A stretch of 64,000 nucleotides of DNA, from the NCBI RefSeq assembly GCF_904849725.1, contig NC_058520.1, forward strand, positions 399,355,993-399,419,992, written 5' to 3'. Of the stretch, positions 34,458-47,728 are shown piece after piece. The stretch's first letter is position 1, and each line of letters starts with the position of its first letter. The DNA comes from Hordeum vulgare subsp. vulgare. Its lineage: Eukaryota; Streptophyta; Magnoliopsida; Poales; Poaceae. Position numbers and translations under genes: made by a program. Below the pieces are notes generated by a model. That model searched no databases and had not been told where the DNA came from. It saw only the letters and a list, made by a program, of their open reading frames with translations.

Positions 34458-35061
34458 CTCTATCTGCAGATAAGCTTCACAAAACACTTGGAACTGACAG
34501 AGGTTACTAATGTAGTTTGGCCCCAAGTCTTGGGGATGAAGGTTGAAGATGTGCAAGGCGTGTCTGAAAATTTTCGAGCCGGGCGGTTTCAAGCCTCCCT
34601 CAAGGTGATCGGAAAAATAACTACTTCCCCTTCGGCGGGTTGAGGGATTGCTTCTCCAAAGGAGGTTCACCAGCCAATTATTTCCTTGGGATCAAGATTA
34701 CCCACTTTTACAAATTTCTCAAGATAAGCGTCATTAACCTCTGTTGGTAGCCAGATACATTTCGAGATGGTACCCATGACTACAAAAAAAAGATTGGCGG
34801 GTTGTCAGGATCTACGGAATGGTAACTCACCGGCTAACGGTCGGAAGCATATCTACAAGGGTGTTCTGACTCGCCATAGCAATGAGGGCTGGTTGTGGCT
34901 CTGAAAAGTTTCCTTAAGAATATTCTCAATTGGTGACAAACATGTTTCCAACACTGAGAGATGATTTGCGGATCTAAGAATGATTCTATTTGAGGAAATA
35001 ATGCTTGCCAAAAATCCACGCGATAAGAACACAAAGAACATTGCAAAAACACGGTGTGGAT
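34458..35061 (-). pseudogene. Antisense gene of the Tat element, 5' part
   Basis: Read on the minus strand, this piece encodes the N-terminal region of the same antisense protein. A segment RHALHIFNLHPQDLGP is followed by NYISNLCQFQVFCEAYLQIE. The run of hydrophobic residues with CEA(Y/F)L.I fits the conserved core of the PF04195-like family. It is cut by element D at 34457 and continues at 23361. At 35061 it is cut by A2, so the true start is outside the window. An in-frame break near 34850 shows decay. Confidence 0.55.
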
Positions 35062-36568
35062 TGCTACCTCTTGAGCTTGCGTTGGTTTTCCCTTGAAGAG
35101 GAAAGGGTGATGCAGTATAGTAGCAGTAAGTATTTCCCTCAGTTTTGAGAACCAATGTATCAATCCAGTAGGAGTATCAAGCCAAGTTTCCAAAGTACCT
35201 GCGCAAAAACAGCAAACTTGCACCCAACGCTACAAAGAGGTTGTCAATCCCTTCACGATTGATTGCAAGGTGAGATGTGAAGGTGGAAAGTGCAAAAAAG
35301 TAAAAGTGTAAGGCTGAAAATATGTTGTGAAGTAGACCTGGGGGCCATAGTGTTCACTAGAGGCTTCTCTCAAAATAGCAAATATTACGGTGGCTGAACT
35401 AATTATTGTTGAGCAATTGATAGAACCGCGCAAAGTCATGACGATATCTAAGGAAATGATCATACATATAGGCATCACATCTGAGACAAGTAGACCGATA
35501 CTGTCTGCATCTACTACTATTACTCCACACATCGACCGCTATCCAGCATGCATCTAGTGTATTGAGTTCATGACGAACAAAGTAACGCCTCAAGCAAGAT
35601 GACATGATGTAGAGGGATAAATTCATGCAATAGATATAAACCCCATCTTTTTACCCTTGATGGCAAAAACACGATTTGTGCCTCGCTACCCCTTCTGTCA
35701 CTAGGTGAGGTCACCGCACGGTATGAACCCAAAACCAAGCACTTCTCCCATTGCAAGAATCATAGATCAAGTTGGCCAAACAAAACCCACAACTCGAAGA
35801 GAATTACAAGGATATGAAATCATGCATATAAGAGATCAGAAGAAACTCAAATAAGATTCATAGATAATCTGGTCATAAATCCACAATTCACTAGATCTCG
35901 ACAAACACACCGCAAAAGAAGATTACATCGGATAGATCTCCTTGAAGATCGGAGAACTTTGTATTGAAGATCCAAGAGAGAGAAGAAGCCATCTAGCTAA
36001 TAGCTATGGACCCAAAGGTCTATGGTGAACTACTCACGCATCATCGGAGAGGCAATGGTGTTGATGATGAAGCCCTCCGTATCCGAATACCCCCTCCGGC
36101 AGGGCACGAGAACGTGCCCCGGATGGGATCTTGCGGGGACAGAAGCTTGCGGCGGCGGAAAAGTATTTTCGTGGATCTCTCTCGTGGTTTTGGATTTTTC
36201 GGGAATTTATAGGTGGAAGAAGTAGGGCACAAAAGCCACACGGGGCCCACAAGCCTGCTAGGCGCGGCCCCCCTGGTCGCGCCTAGGGGGCTTGTGGCCT
36301 CCCCTGGTGGCCTCTGACTTGGTTCTCACGCCCCATGCGTATCTTCTGTTTCGGAAAAAATCTTTCTGGAAGTTTTCTTCCGTTTGAACTCTGTTTAATA
36401 TTCTCCTCTGAAAAGGGTCAAAAACACGAAAAAAACAGGAACTGGCACTTGGCACTGAGTTAATAAGTTAGTCCCAAAAAAGATATAAAAGGCATACAAA
36501 ACATCCAAAGTTTGACAAGATAATAGCATGGAACCATCAAAAATTATAGATACGTTGGAGACGTATCA
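35062..36568 (-). repeat. 3' LTR of A2
   Basis: The 1507-bp LTR reads TGATACGTCTCCAACG at its minus-strand start and ends GAGCTCAAGAGG-TAGCA type sequence. It matches 62610-64000 closely along its length, including the GGGCCCACAAGCC palindromic block at 36245-36290. Confidence 0.9.
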
Positions 36569-36583
36569 AGCATCCCCAAGCTT
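36569..36583 (-). other. Polypurine tract of A2
   Basis: On the minus strand AAGCTTGGGGATGCT directly precedes the 3' LTR. Two further copies of the same core occur inside the 3' domain at 38590-38604 and 38645-38658. Confidence 0.75.
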
Positions 36584-38787
36584 AACTCCTGCTTGTCCTC
36601 GAGTAGGGAAGTGATAAAGACTAAATTTTTGATGTGGAATGCTACCTAGCATATTTGACCTTTGTAACTTCTTTCATGTGACATGAATGTTCAGATCCGT
36701 AAGATTCAAAACAATAGTTTGCTATTGACATGAAAACAATAATACTTCAAGCAAACTAGCAAGGTAATCATGAACTTTATAAATAACAAGGCCAAAGAAA
36801 GTTATCCTTACAAAATCATATAGTCTGGCTATGCTCCATCATCCCCACACAACTAATTTAAATCATGCACAACCCTGGTATTGGCCAAGTAATTGTTTTC
36901 GCACTCTTACTTTCTCAAACCTTTTTCAACTCTCACGCAATACATGAGCGTGAGCCATGGATATAGCACTATAGGTGGAATAGAGTGTGGTGGAGGTTGT
37001 GAGACAAAAAGGAGGAGATGGTCACATCGACTCGGCGTATCAAAGGGCTATGGAGATGCCCATTAATAGATATCAATGTGAAAGAGTAGGGATTACCATG
37101 CAATGGATGCACTTACAGCTATAAGTATGTGAAAGCTCAAAAGAAGAACTAGTGGGTGTGCATCCAACTTGCTTGCTCACGAAGACCTAGGACAATTTTG
37201 AGGAAGCCCATCATTGGAATATACAAGCCAAGTTATATAATGAAGATTCCCACTAGCATATGGAAGTGTCAAAATGAGAGACTCTCTGACATGAAGAACA
37301 TGGTGCTATTATGAAGCACAAGTGTGGAAAAGATAGTAGCATTGTCCCTTCTCTCTCTCACACATTTTGGGCTCTTTGGCCTCTTTCCATATCTCTCTTA
37401 TTTTTGTGGGCAACTTTGGCCTCTCTCTTTTTATTTCCTCACATGGGACAATGATCTAATAATGATGATCATCACACTTTTATTTACTCACAACTCAATA
37501 CTTAGAGCAATGAAGACTCTATAGGAAATGCCTCCGGCAGAGTACCGGGATGTGCAACGATCTAGCTTGGCGCATGACGTTGAAACATCTCGCTAGCTAT
37601 ATTACGATCATGCATTGGCAATATGTAAGTGACGGCACAAGTCATGAGACGCAACGGTGGGAGTTGCATGGCAATATATCTCGGAATGGCTATGAAAATG
37701 CCATAGTAGGTAGGTATAGTGGTTGTTTTGAGGAAGGCATATGGTGGGTTTGTGCACCGGCGAAAGTTGCACGGCACTAGAGAGGCTAGCAATGGTGAAA
37801 GTTGAAAGTGCATCTATACCATGGACTCACAGTAGTCATGAAGAACTCATATACTTATTGCAAAAGTTTTTATTAGTAACCAAAACGAAGTGCTAAACGC
37901 ATACTCCTAAGGGAAGGGTTGGTAGGTGTTAACCATCACACGATCCCGGCCACAACACAAAGGATGACAATCAATTGATCAATTATGCTCTGACTTCCTA
38001 ACATAGCGGTTCACCATACGTGCATGTTACGGCAATCATTAACTTCAACACAAGTATTTCTAGATTCACAACACCCAACTAACATAACTCTTAATATCAC
38101 CAAATCCATGTCTCAAAACTAATTGAGAGGAATCAAACTTCTCTTTCTAATCAATGCACATGAAGGTGCAAGTTTTATTGTATCCTCTTTGGGTTCCTAT
38201 CACCTTTGGGACTACTTTCATAGCACAAGCCAACTACCAAGTTACTCAGAGAGATCACTCTCAAAAAGATATAAGTGAAGATCGAGAGTTCTTATTTCTC
38301 CAAAATATGACACCGCCGTGCTCTAAAAGATCTAAGTGAAGCACATGTGAGCTAAATTGCCTAACTCAAAAGATATAAGCGAAGCTCAAAGAGTATTCTG
38401 GCAAATTCACGATGAGTGCATGTCTCTCTCAAAAGGTGTGCAGCAAGGATGATTGTGACACAACAAAAAGAAAAGACTCCTACGATACAAGATGCTCCAA
38501 GCAAAACACATATCATGTGGTGAATAAAAATATAGCTCCAAGTAATGTTACCGATGGATTGAAGACGAAATAGGGGATGCCTTCCCGGGGCATCCCCAAG
38601 CTTAGGCTTTTTGGTATCCTTCAATTTGGCTTGGGATGCCTTGGGCATCCCCAAGCTTGAGCTCTTTCTGCTCTTTATCCCTTTGTCCATGAGAACATCA
38701 CCCAAAACTTGAAAACTTCACAACACAAAACTTAAACAGAAACTCGTGATATCATTAGCACAAGAAAAAAAACTACCACCTCATGAG
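36584..38787 (-). other. Non-coding 3' domain of A2, part next to the 3' LTR
   Basis: About 2.2 kb are without recognisable protein domains on either strand. The sequence is AT-rich and contains the two extra polypurine-like modules at 38590 and 38645. The rest of the domain lies on the other side of Copia C3 (47729-48261). Open frames are short and resemble no retrotransposon protein. Confidence 0.7.
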
Positions 38788-40624
38788 TGTTGGGGAACGT
38801 CGCATGGGAAACAAAAAAATTCCTAAGCGCACGAAGACCTATCATGGTGATGTCCATCTACGAGAGGGGATTTGGATCTATGTATCCTTGTAGATCGCAT
38901 GGCAGGAAGCATTAAGAAACGCGGTTGATGTAGTGGAACATCCTCACGTCCCTCGATCCGCCCCGCGGACCGTCCCACGAACCGTCCCACGATCCGTCCC
39001 ACGACCCGCTCCGATCTAGTGCCAAACGGACGGCAGCTCCGCGTTCAGCACACGTACAGCTCGACGATGATCTCAGCCTTCTTGATCCAGCAAGAGAGAC
39101 GGAGAGGTAGATGAGTTCTCTGGCAGCGTGACGGCGCTCCGGAGGTTGGTGATGATCTATCTCAGCAGGGCTCCGCCCGAGCTCCGCAGAAATACGATCT
39201 AGAGGAAAAACCGTGGGGGTATGTGGTCGGGCTGTCGTGGCCAAGTTGTCTCAAATCAGCCCTAATACCTTAGTATATATAGGAGGGAGGGGGAGGACCT
39301 TTCCTTGAGGATCAAGGGAGCCCCAAGGGGTCGGCCGAAGGAGGGAGGAGGAATCCTCCTCCAATCCTAGTCCAACTAGGATTGGAAGGTGGAGTCCTTC
39401 CCTTCCTTCCCACTTCCCCTTTCTTCTCTTTGATTTTCTTTATCTCCTGCGCAAGGGCCCTCTTGGGCATGCCCACCAGCCCATTAAGGGCTGGTACGGC
39501 ACCCCTAAGGCCTATGGGCTTCCCCCGGGTGGGCTGCCCCCCCCCCCCCCGGTGAACATCCGGAACCCATTCATCACTCCTGGTACATTCCCAGTAATGC
39601 CGAAAACTTTTCGGTAATCAAATGAGGTCATCCTATATATCAATCTTCGTTTCTGGACCATTACGGAAACCCTCGTGACGTCCATGATCTCATCCGGGAC
39701 TCCGAACAACATTCGGTAACCAACCATATAACTCAAATACGCATAAAACAACGCCAAACCTTAAGTGTGCAGACCCTGCGGGTTCGAGAACTATGTAGAC
39801 ATGACCTGAGGGACTCCTCGGTCAATATTCAATAGCGGGACCTGGATGCCCATATTTGATCCAACATATTCTACGAAGACCTTATCGATTGAACCTCAGT
39901 GCCAAGGATTCATATAATCATGTATGTCATTCCCTTTGTCCTTCGGTATGTTACTTGCCCGAGATTCGATCGTCGGTATCTGCATACCTATTTCAATCTC
40001 GTTTACCGGCAAGTCTTTTTACTCGTTCCGTAATACAAGATCCCGTAACTTACACTAAGTCACATTGCTTGCAAGGCTTGTGTGTGATGTTGTATTACCG
40101 AGTGGGCCCCGAGATACCTCTCTGTCACATGGAGTGACAAATCCCAGTCTCTATCCAAACTAACTCAACGAGCACCTTCAGAGATACCTGTAGAGCATCT
40201 TTATAGTCACCCAGTTACGTTGTGACATTTGATACACCCAAGGCATCCCTCCGGTGCCAGTGAGTTATATGATCTCATGGTCATAGGAATAAATACTTGA
40301 CACGCAGAAAACAGTAGCAACAAAATGACACGATCAATATGCTACATTCATCAGTTTGGGTCTAGTCCATCACATGATTCATCTAATGATGTGATCCAGT
40401 TATCAAGCAACAACACCTTGTACATAGTCAGAAGACCTTGACTATCCTTGATCAACTGGCTAGCCAACTAGAGGCTTGCTAGGGACAGTGTTTTGTCTAT
40501 GTATCCACACATGTATCTAAGACTTCATTCAATACAATTATAGCATGGATAATAAACGATTATCTTGATACAGGAATTATAATAATAACTTATTTATCAT
40601 TGCCTCTAGGGCATAATTCCAACA
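38788..40624 (-). repeat. 3' LTR of Copia C3
   Basis: The 1837-bp LTR, minus-strand TGTTGGAATTATGCC to TTCCCCAACA, has a run of 14 C on the plus strand at 39537-39550. Confidence 0.92.
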
Positions 40625-40636
40625 GTCTCCCACTTG
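40625..40636 (-). other. Polypurine tract of C3
   Basis: The minus strand reads GCAAGTGGGAGAC directly before the 3' LTR, identical in its core to the C2 tract. Confidence 0.85.
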
Positions 40637-40676
40637 CACTAGAATCAATAATCTAGTCCTCACATCGTCATGTGAA

Positions 40677-43600
40677 TTACATTGTAATAAATCTAACACC
40701 CATACAGTTCTGGTGTTGATCATGCCTTGCCCGTGGAAGAGGTTTAGTCAGTGGGTCTGCCACATTCAGATCCGTGTGCACTTTGCAAATATTCACGTCC
40801 TCCTCCTCGACATAGTAGCGGATGAGGTTGAAGCGTCGTTTGATGTGTCTGGTCCTCTTGTGAAACCGTGGTTCCTTTGCTAAGGCAATGGCACCCGTGT
40901 TGTCAAAAAACAGGGTTATTGGATTCAGTGCACTCGGCACCACTCCAAGATCCGTCATGAACTGCTTCATCCAGACACCCTCCTTAGCTGCCTCCGAGGC
41001 GGCCATGTACTCCGCTCCACATGTAGAATCAGCTACGACGCTTTGCTTGGGACTGCACCAGCTTACCGCACCCCCATTAAGAATAAATACGTATCCGGTC
41101 TGCGACTTAGAGTCGTCCGGATCTGTGTCAAAGCTTGCATCAACGTAACCTTTTACGCCGAGCACTTTGTCACCTCCATATAAGAGAAACATCTCCTTAG
41201 TCCTTTTCAGGTACTTCAGGATATTCTTGACCGCCGTCTAGTGATCCACTCCTGGATTACTCTGGAGCCTGCCTCCTATACTTATGGCCAGGCTTACATC
41301 CGGTCTAGTGCACAGCATTGCATACATGGTAGAACCTATGGCTGAAGCATAGGGGACGGAATTCATATGTTGTCTATCTTTATCAGTTGCTGGGCACAGA
41401 GTCTTACTCAATCTCGTACCTTGTAAAACTGGCAAGAACCCCTTCTTGGACTGTTCCATTTTGAACCTCTTCAAAACTTTATCAAGGTACGTGCTTTGCG
41501 AAAGTCCTATCACGCGTTTTGATCTATCCCTATAGATCTTTATGCCTAGAATGTAAGCAGCTTTTCCTAGGTCCTTCATAGAGAAACTTTTATTCAAGTA
41601 ATCCTTTATGCTCTCCAAAAACTCCACGCCGTTTCCAATCAGTAATATGTCATCCACATATAGTACTAGGAACGCCATAGAGCTCCCACTCACTTTCTTG
41701 TAAATACAGGATTCTCCAACCACCTGTATAAACCCAAATGCTTTGATCACCTCATCAAAGCGTTTATTCCAACTCCGAGATGGTTGCACCAGTCCATAAA
41801 TGGATCGCTGGAGCTTGCACACTTTGTTAGCATTTTTAAGATCGACAAAACCTTCAGGTTGCATCATATACAACTCTTCCTTAAGGAAACCGTTAAGGAA
41901 CGCCGTTTTGACATCCATCTGCCATATTTTATAATCAAAAAATGTAGCTATTGCTAACATAATTCTGACGAACTTAAGCATCGCTACGGGTGAGAATGTC
42001 TCATCGTAGTCAATTCCTTGAACTTGTGAAAAACCCTTTGCCACAAGTCGAGCCTTATAAACGGTCACATTACCGTTAGCGTCCGTCTTCTTCTTAAAGA
42101 TCCATTTGTTCTGAATAGCCTTGCGGCCTTCAGGTAGTACTTCCAAAGTCCACACTTTGTTTTCATACATAGATCCTATCTCGGACTTCATGGCCTCCAA
42201 CCATTTGTTGGAATCTGGGCCCACCATTGCTTCTTCATAATTCGTAATCTCATTGTTGTCCAACAAAATAATTGATAAGACGGGATTACCGTACCACTCT
42301 GGAGTAGTACGCGGTCTCGTTGACCTGCGAGGTTCGACAGGAACTTGATCCAGAGTTTCATGATCATCATCACTAACTTCCTCCTCAACCGGCGTCGCAG
42401 CGATAAGGTTTTCCCCTTGCCCTGCGCCACCATCCAGAGGGATGAGAGGTTCGACAACCTCATCAAGTTCTATCTTCCTCGCACTCAATTCTCTCGAGAG
42501 AAACTCCTTATCGAGAAAAGCTATGTTCTTAGCAACAAACACTTTACCCTCGGATTTGAGATAGAAGGTATACCAACTGTCTCTTTTGGGTAACCTATGA
42601 AGACGCACTTTTCCGCTTTGGGTTCAAGCTTTTCAGGCTGAAGCTTTTTGACATAAGCATCACATCCCCAAACTTTAAGAAACGACAACTTTGGTCTTTT
42701 GCCATACAACAGCTGATATGGTGTCGTCTCAACGGATTTCGAAGGTGCCCTATCTAAAGTGAATGCAGTTGTTTCTAATGCATAACCCCAAAACAATAAC
42801 GGCAAATCGGTAAGAGACATCATAGATCGCACCATCTCTAATAAAGTACGATTACGACGTTCGGACACACCATTACGATGTGGTGTTCCAGGCGGTGTCA
42901 ACTGTGAAACAATTCCACATTGTCTTAAGTGAGCACCAAACTCGAAACTCAGATATTCACCCCCACGATCAGACCGTAGGAACTTGATCTTCTTGTTATG
43001 ATGATTTTCAACTTCACTCTGAAATTGCTTGAACTTTTCAAATGTTTCAGACTTGTGCTTCATCAAGTAGACATAACCATATCTACTCAAATCGTCATTT
43101 AAGGTGAGAAAATAACAATATCCGTCGGGTGCCTCCACACTCATCGGACCACGCACATCGGTATGTATGATTTCCAACAAGTCACTTACACGCTCCATTG
43201 TTCCGGAGAACGGAGTTTTAGTCATCTTGCCCATGAAGCATGGTTCACACGTGTCAAGTGACTCCAAAAGTCCATCGGTATGGAGTTTCTTCATGCGCTT
43301 TACACCAATATGACCTAAGGGGCAGTGCCATAAAAACATGGTGCTATCATTGTTAACTCTAACTCTTTTGGTCTCAATGTTATGTATATGTGTATTATCA
43401 CTATCAATATTCAATATGAACAATCCTCTCACATTGGGTGCATGACCATAAAAGATATTACTCATAGAAATAGAACAACCATTATTCTCTGACTTAAACG
43501 AGTAACCGTCTCGCAATAAACAAGATCCAAATATAATGTTCATGCTTAACACAGGCACTAAATAACATTTATTTAAGTTCATAACTAATCCTGATGGTAA

Positions 43601-44643
43601 CTGAAGTGAAACTGTGCCGACAGCGTTGCATCAACCTTCGAACCATTTCCCACGCGCATCGTCACTTCATCCTTTGCCAGCCTTTGCTTATTCCGCAGTT
43701 CCTGTTTCGAGTTGCAAATATGAGCAACAGAACCGGTATTGAATACCCAGGCACTACTACGAGAGCTGGTTAAGTACACATCAATAACATGTATATTGAA
43801 TATACCTGATTTTTCTTTGGCCGCCTTCTTATCAGCCAGATACTTGGGGTAGTTACGCTTCCAGTGACTCATACCCTTGCAATAATAGCACTCCGTTTTA
43901 GGCTTAGGTCCAGCTTTGGGTTTCTTCGTCGTATTGGCAACAGGCTTGCCGCTCTTCTTTGAAATACCCTTCTTTCCTTTGTCGTTTCTCTTGAAACTAG
44001 TGGTCTTATTCACCATCAACACTTGATGCTCTTTACGGAGTTCTGACTCTGTGACTTTCAGCATCGCGAATAACTCGTCGGGTGACTTGTTCATCCCTTG
44101 CATGTTATAGTTCAACACAAAGCCCTTATAGCTTGGTGGCAGTGCTTGAAGAATTCTGTTAGTGATAGCCTCTTGCGGGAGTTCAATCCCCAGCTCAGCT
44201 AGACGGTTTGAGTACCCAGACATTTTGAGCACATGTTCACTGACACACGAATTCTCCTCCATCTTGCAAGCATAGAATTTATTGGAGGTCTCATACCTCT
44301 CGATCCGGGCGTTCTTCTGAAAGATAAACTTCAACTCCTGGAAAATATCATATGCTCCATGATGCTCAAAGCGACGTTGAAGTCCTGGCTCTAAGCCATA
44401 CAAGACTGCACATTGGACTACTGAGTAGTCCTCCTTGCGTGGTAACCAAGCATTCTTAGCATCTTGGTCAGCCGCGGCGGGTGGTTCATCTCCTAGCGCA
44501 ACATTAAGGACATAATCCTTTTTCCCAGCTTGCAGGAGCAACTTAAGATTACGAGCCCGGTCTACAAAGTTGCTTCCATCATCTTTCAACTTAGCTTTCT
44601 CTAGGAACGTATTAAAATTCAGGGTGACTGTCGTGTGAGCCAT
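40677..44643 (-). pseudogene. gag-pol polyprotein of Copia C3, frameshifts and a nonsense codon
   Basis: From ATG 44643 (MAHTTVTLNF) the minus strand encodes Gag with zinc knuckle CYYCKGMSHWKRNY, whose last Cys is replaced by Tyr. Protease follows with WVFNTGSVAH, in which Asn replaces the catalytic Asp. Integrase, reverse transcriptase (YVDDILLIGN) and RNase H come next. Compared with C2, one base is lost at about 43615 and one G at about 42580, and a Trp codon became TAG at about 41238. In RNase H the motif CEAEYM reads CGAEYM. These changes inactivate several enzymes independently, in keeping with an older insertion than C2. Confidence 0.92.
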
Positions 44644-45880
44644 TGATCTACAACACAAATATTTTCAAAGTGGACTTAGACTCTGTTCAAGATAATTAGA
44701 ATTTAACTTAATCAAATTACCTGCTAAACTCCCACTCAAAAAGTACATCTCTATAGTCATTTGAGTGGTTCATGATCCAGTTCCACTAGCTCAAGTCTGA
44801 TCATCACGTGAGTTGAGGATAGTTTCAGTGGTAAGCATCCCTATGCTAATCATATCAACTATATGACTCATGATCGACCTTTCGGTCTCATGTGTTCCGG
44901 GGCCAAGTCTGCACATGCTAGGCTCGTCAAGCTTAACCCGAGTGTTCCGCGTGTGCAACTGTTTTGCACCCATTGTATGTGAACGTTGAGTCTATCACAC
45001 CCGATCATCACGTGGTGTCTTGAAACGGCGAACTGTAGCAATGGTGCACAGTCGGGGAGAACACAATTTCATCTTGAAATTTTAGTGAGAGATCACCTCA
45101 TAATGCTACCGTCGTTCTAAGCAAAATAAGGTGCATAAAAGGATTAACATCACATGCAATTCATAAGTGACATGATATGGCCATCATAATGTGCTTCTTG
45201 ATCTCCATCACCAAAGCACCGGTACAATCTTCTTGTCACCGGCGCCACACCATTATCTCCATCAACGTGTCACCATCGGGGTTGTCGTGCTACTCATGCT
45301 ATTACTACTAAAGCTACGTCCTAGCAATATAGTAAACGCATCTGCAAGCACAAACATTAGTTTAAAGACAACCCTATGGCTCTTGTCGGTTGCCGTACCA
45401 TCGACATGAAAGTCGATATTAACTATTACAACATGATCATCTCATACATCCAATATATCACATCACATCGTCGGCCATATCACATCACAAGCATACCCCG
45501 CAAAAACAAGTTAGACGTCCTCTAATTGTTGTTGCATGTTTTATGTGGTGACCATGGGTATCTAGTAGGATCGCAACTTACTTACGCAAACACCACAACG
45601 GAGATGTATGAATTGCTATTTAACCTCTCTCCAAGGACCTCCTCGGTCAAATCCGATTCAACTAAAGTTGGAGAAACAGACACTCGCCAGTCATCTTTGA
45701 GCAACGGGGTTGCTCGTAGCGATGAAACCAGTCTCTCGTAAGCGTACGAGTAATGTTAGTCCGAGCCGCTTCGATCCAACAATACCGCGGAATCAAGAAA
45801 AGACTAAGGAGGGCAGCAAATCACACATCACCGCCCACAAAAACTTTGGTATTCTACTCAAGATGACATCTGCGCATGAA
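44644..45880 (-). other. Untranslated leader of Copia C3
   Basis: The leader between primer-binding site and gag is about 1.24 kb and similar in sequence to those of C1 and C2. It shows no conserved reading frame. Confidence 0.8.
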
Positions 45881-45897
45881 CCTAGCTCATGATGCCA
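45881..45897 (-). other. Primer-binding site of C3
   Basis: The minus strand reads TGGCATCATGAGCTAGG one base inside the LTR, the same variant of the tRNA-Met site as in C2. Confidence 0.8.
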
Positions 45898-45898
45898 C

Positions 45899-47728
45899 TG
45901 TTGGGGAACGTCGCATGCGATACAAAAAATTTCCTACGCGCACGAAGACCTATCATGGTGATGTCCATCTATGAGAGGGGATTTGGATCTACATACCCTT
46001 GTAGATCGCACAGAAGGAAGCGTTAATAAATGCGGTTGATGTAGTGGAACGTCCTCACGTCCCTCGATCCGCCCCGCGAACCGTCCCGCGAACCGTCCCA
46101 CGATCCGCTCCGATCTAGTGTCGAACGGACGGCATCTCCGCGTTCAGCACACGTACAGCTTGATGATGATCTCGACCTTCTTGATCCAGCAAGAGAGATG
46201 GAGAGTTAGATGAGTTCTCCGGTAGCGTGACGGCGCTCCGGAGGTTGGCGATGATCTATCTAAGCAGGGCTCCGCCCGAGCTCCGCAGAAATACGATCTA
46301 GAGGAAAAACCGTGGAGGTATGTGGTTGGGCTGCCATGGCCAAGTTGTCTCAAATTAGCCCTAATACCTCAGTATATATAGGAGGGAGGGGGAGGACCTT
46401 GCCTTGAGGCTCAAGGGAGCCCCAAGGGGTCGGCCGAAGGGGGGGAGGACGAATCCTCCTCCAATCCTAGTCCAACTAGGATTGGAAGGTGGAGTCCTTC
46501 CCTTCCTTCCCACTTCCCCTTTTTTCTCTTTGATTTTCTTTATCTCCTGCGCAAGGGCCCTCTTGGGCTTTCCCACCAGCCCACTAAGGGCTGGTGCAGC
46601 ACCCGTAAGGCCTATGGGCTTCCCCCGGGTGGGCTGCCCCCCCCCCCCCCCCCCGGTGAACATCCGGAACCCATTCGTCACTCCCGGTACATTCCAAGTA
46701 ATGCCAAAAACTTTCTGATAATCAAATGAGGTCATCCTATATATCAATCTTCGTTTTCGGACCATTCGAGAAACCCTCGTGACGTCCGTGATCTCATCCG
46801 GGACTCCGAACAACATTCGGTAACCAAAACCTATAACTCAAATACGCATAAAACAACGCCGAACCTTAAGTGTGCACACCCTGCGGGTTCGAGAACTATG
46901 TAGACATGACCCGAGGGACTCCTCGGTCAATATCCAATAGCGGGACCTGGATGCCCATATTGGATCCTACATATTCTACGAAGATCTTATCGATTGAACC
47001 TCAGTGCCAAGGATTCATATAATCCCGTATGTCTTTCCCTTTGTCCTTCGGTATGTTACTTGCCCGAGATTCAATGGTCGGTATCCGCATACCTATTTCA
47101 ATCTCGTTTACCGGCAAGTCTCTTTACTCGTTCCGTAATACAAGATCTCGTAACTTACACTAAGTCACATTGCTTGCAAGGCTTGTGTGTGATGTTGTAT
47201 TACCGAGTGGGCCCCGAGATACCTCTCCGTCACAAAGAGTGACAAATCCCAGTCTTGATCCATACTAACTCAACGGGCACCTTCGGAGATACCTGTAGAG
47301 CATCTTTATAGTCACCCAGTTACGTTGTGACATGTGATACACACAAGGCATCCCTCCGGTGCGAGTGAGTTATATGATCTCAAGGTCATAGGAATAAAAT
47401 TTGACACGTAGAAAAGAGTAGCAACAAAATGACACGATCAACATGCTACGTTCATCAGTTTGGGTCAAGTCCATCACATGATTCACCTAATGATGTGATC
47501 CAGTTATCAAACAACAACACCTTGTACATAGTCAGAAGACCTTGACTATCCTTGATCAACTGGCTAGCCAACTAGAGGCTTGCTAGGGACAGTATTTTGT
47601 CTATGTATCCACACATGTATCTATGACTTCATTCAATACAATTATAGCATGGATAGTAAACGATTATCTTGATACAGGAATTATAATAATAACTTATTTA
47701 TCATTGCCTCTAGGGCATAATTCCAACA
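45899..47728 (-). repeat. 5' LTR of Copia C3
   Basis: The 1830-bp LTR has the usual Angela/BARE-1 ends. A run of 18 C at 46637-46654 is the longest of the homologous tracts here. A TATA-like TATATATA lies at about 46372-46381. Confidence 0.92.

Larger units (their letters stand above)
2739..35061 (+). mobile_element. Outer Ty3/gypsy element, Tat lineage, broken into pieces by later insertions
   Basis: The plus-strand pieces 2739-3657, 9409-11798, 13309-13959, 21369-23361 and 34458-35061 belong to one old Tat-lineage (Retand/RIRE2-like) element. The evidence is the order LTR, gag/protease, RNase H followed by a second RNase H-like domain, integrase, then a downstream gene on the opposite strand. 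Dual RNase H and an antisense downstream gene are known traits of Tat elements. Reading frames continue across the insertions at 11799 and 23362. The pieces are separated by A1, a solo LTR, C2 and D. The 3' end lies beyond A2, outside the window. It is the oldest element here, since it hosts all the others. Confidence 0.8.
38788..47728 (-). mobile_element. Copia element C3 (BARE-1/Angela/WIS group), complete
   Basis: This is a full minus-strand element with LTRs at 38788-40624 and 45899-47728, a polypurine tract, a damaged gag-pol and a leader with primer-binding site. The flanking five bases are ATGAG (38783-38787) and GTGAG (47729-47733), a target duplication with one mismatch. The two LTRs differ visibly, about one base in ten over the first 140 bases, so it is older than chromovirus T. 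It inserted into the non-coding 3' domain of A2. Confidence 0.93.
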
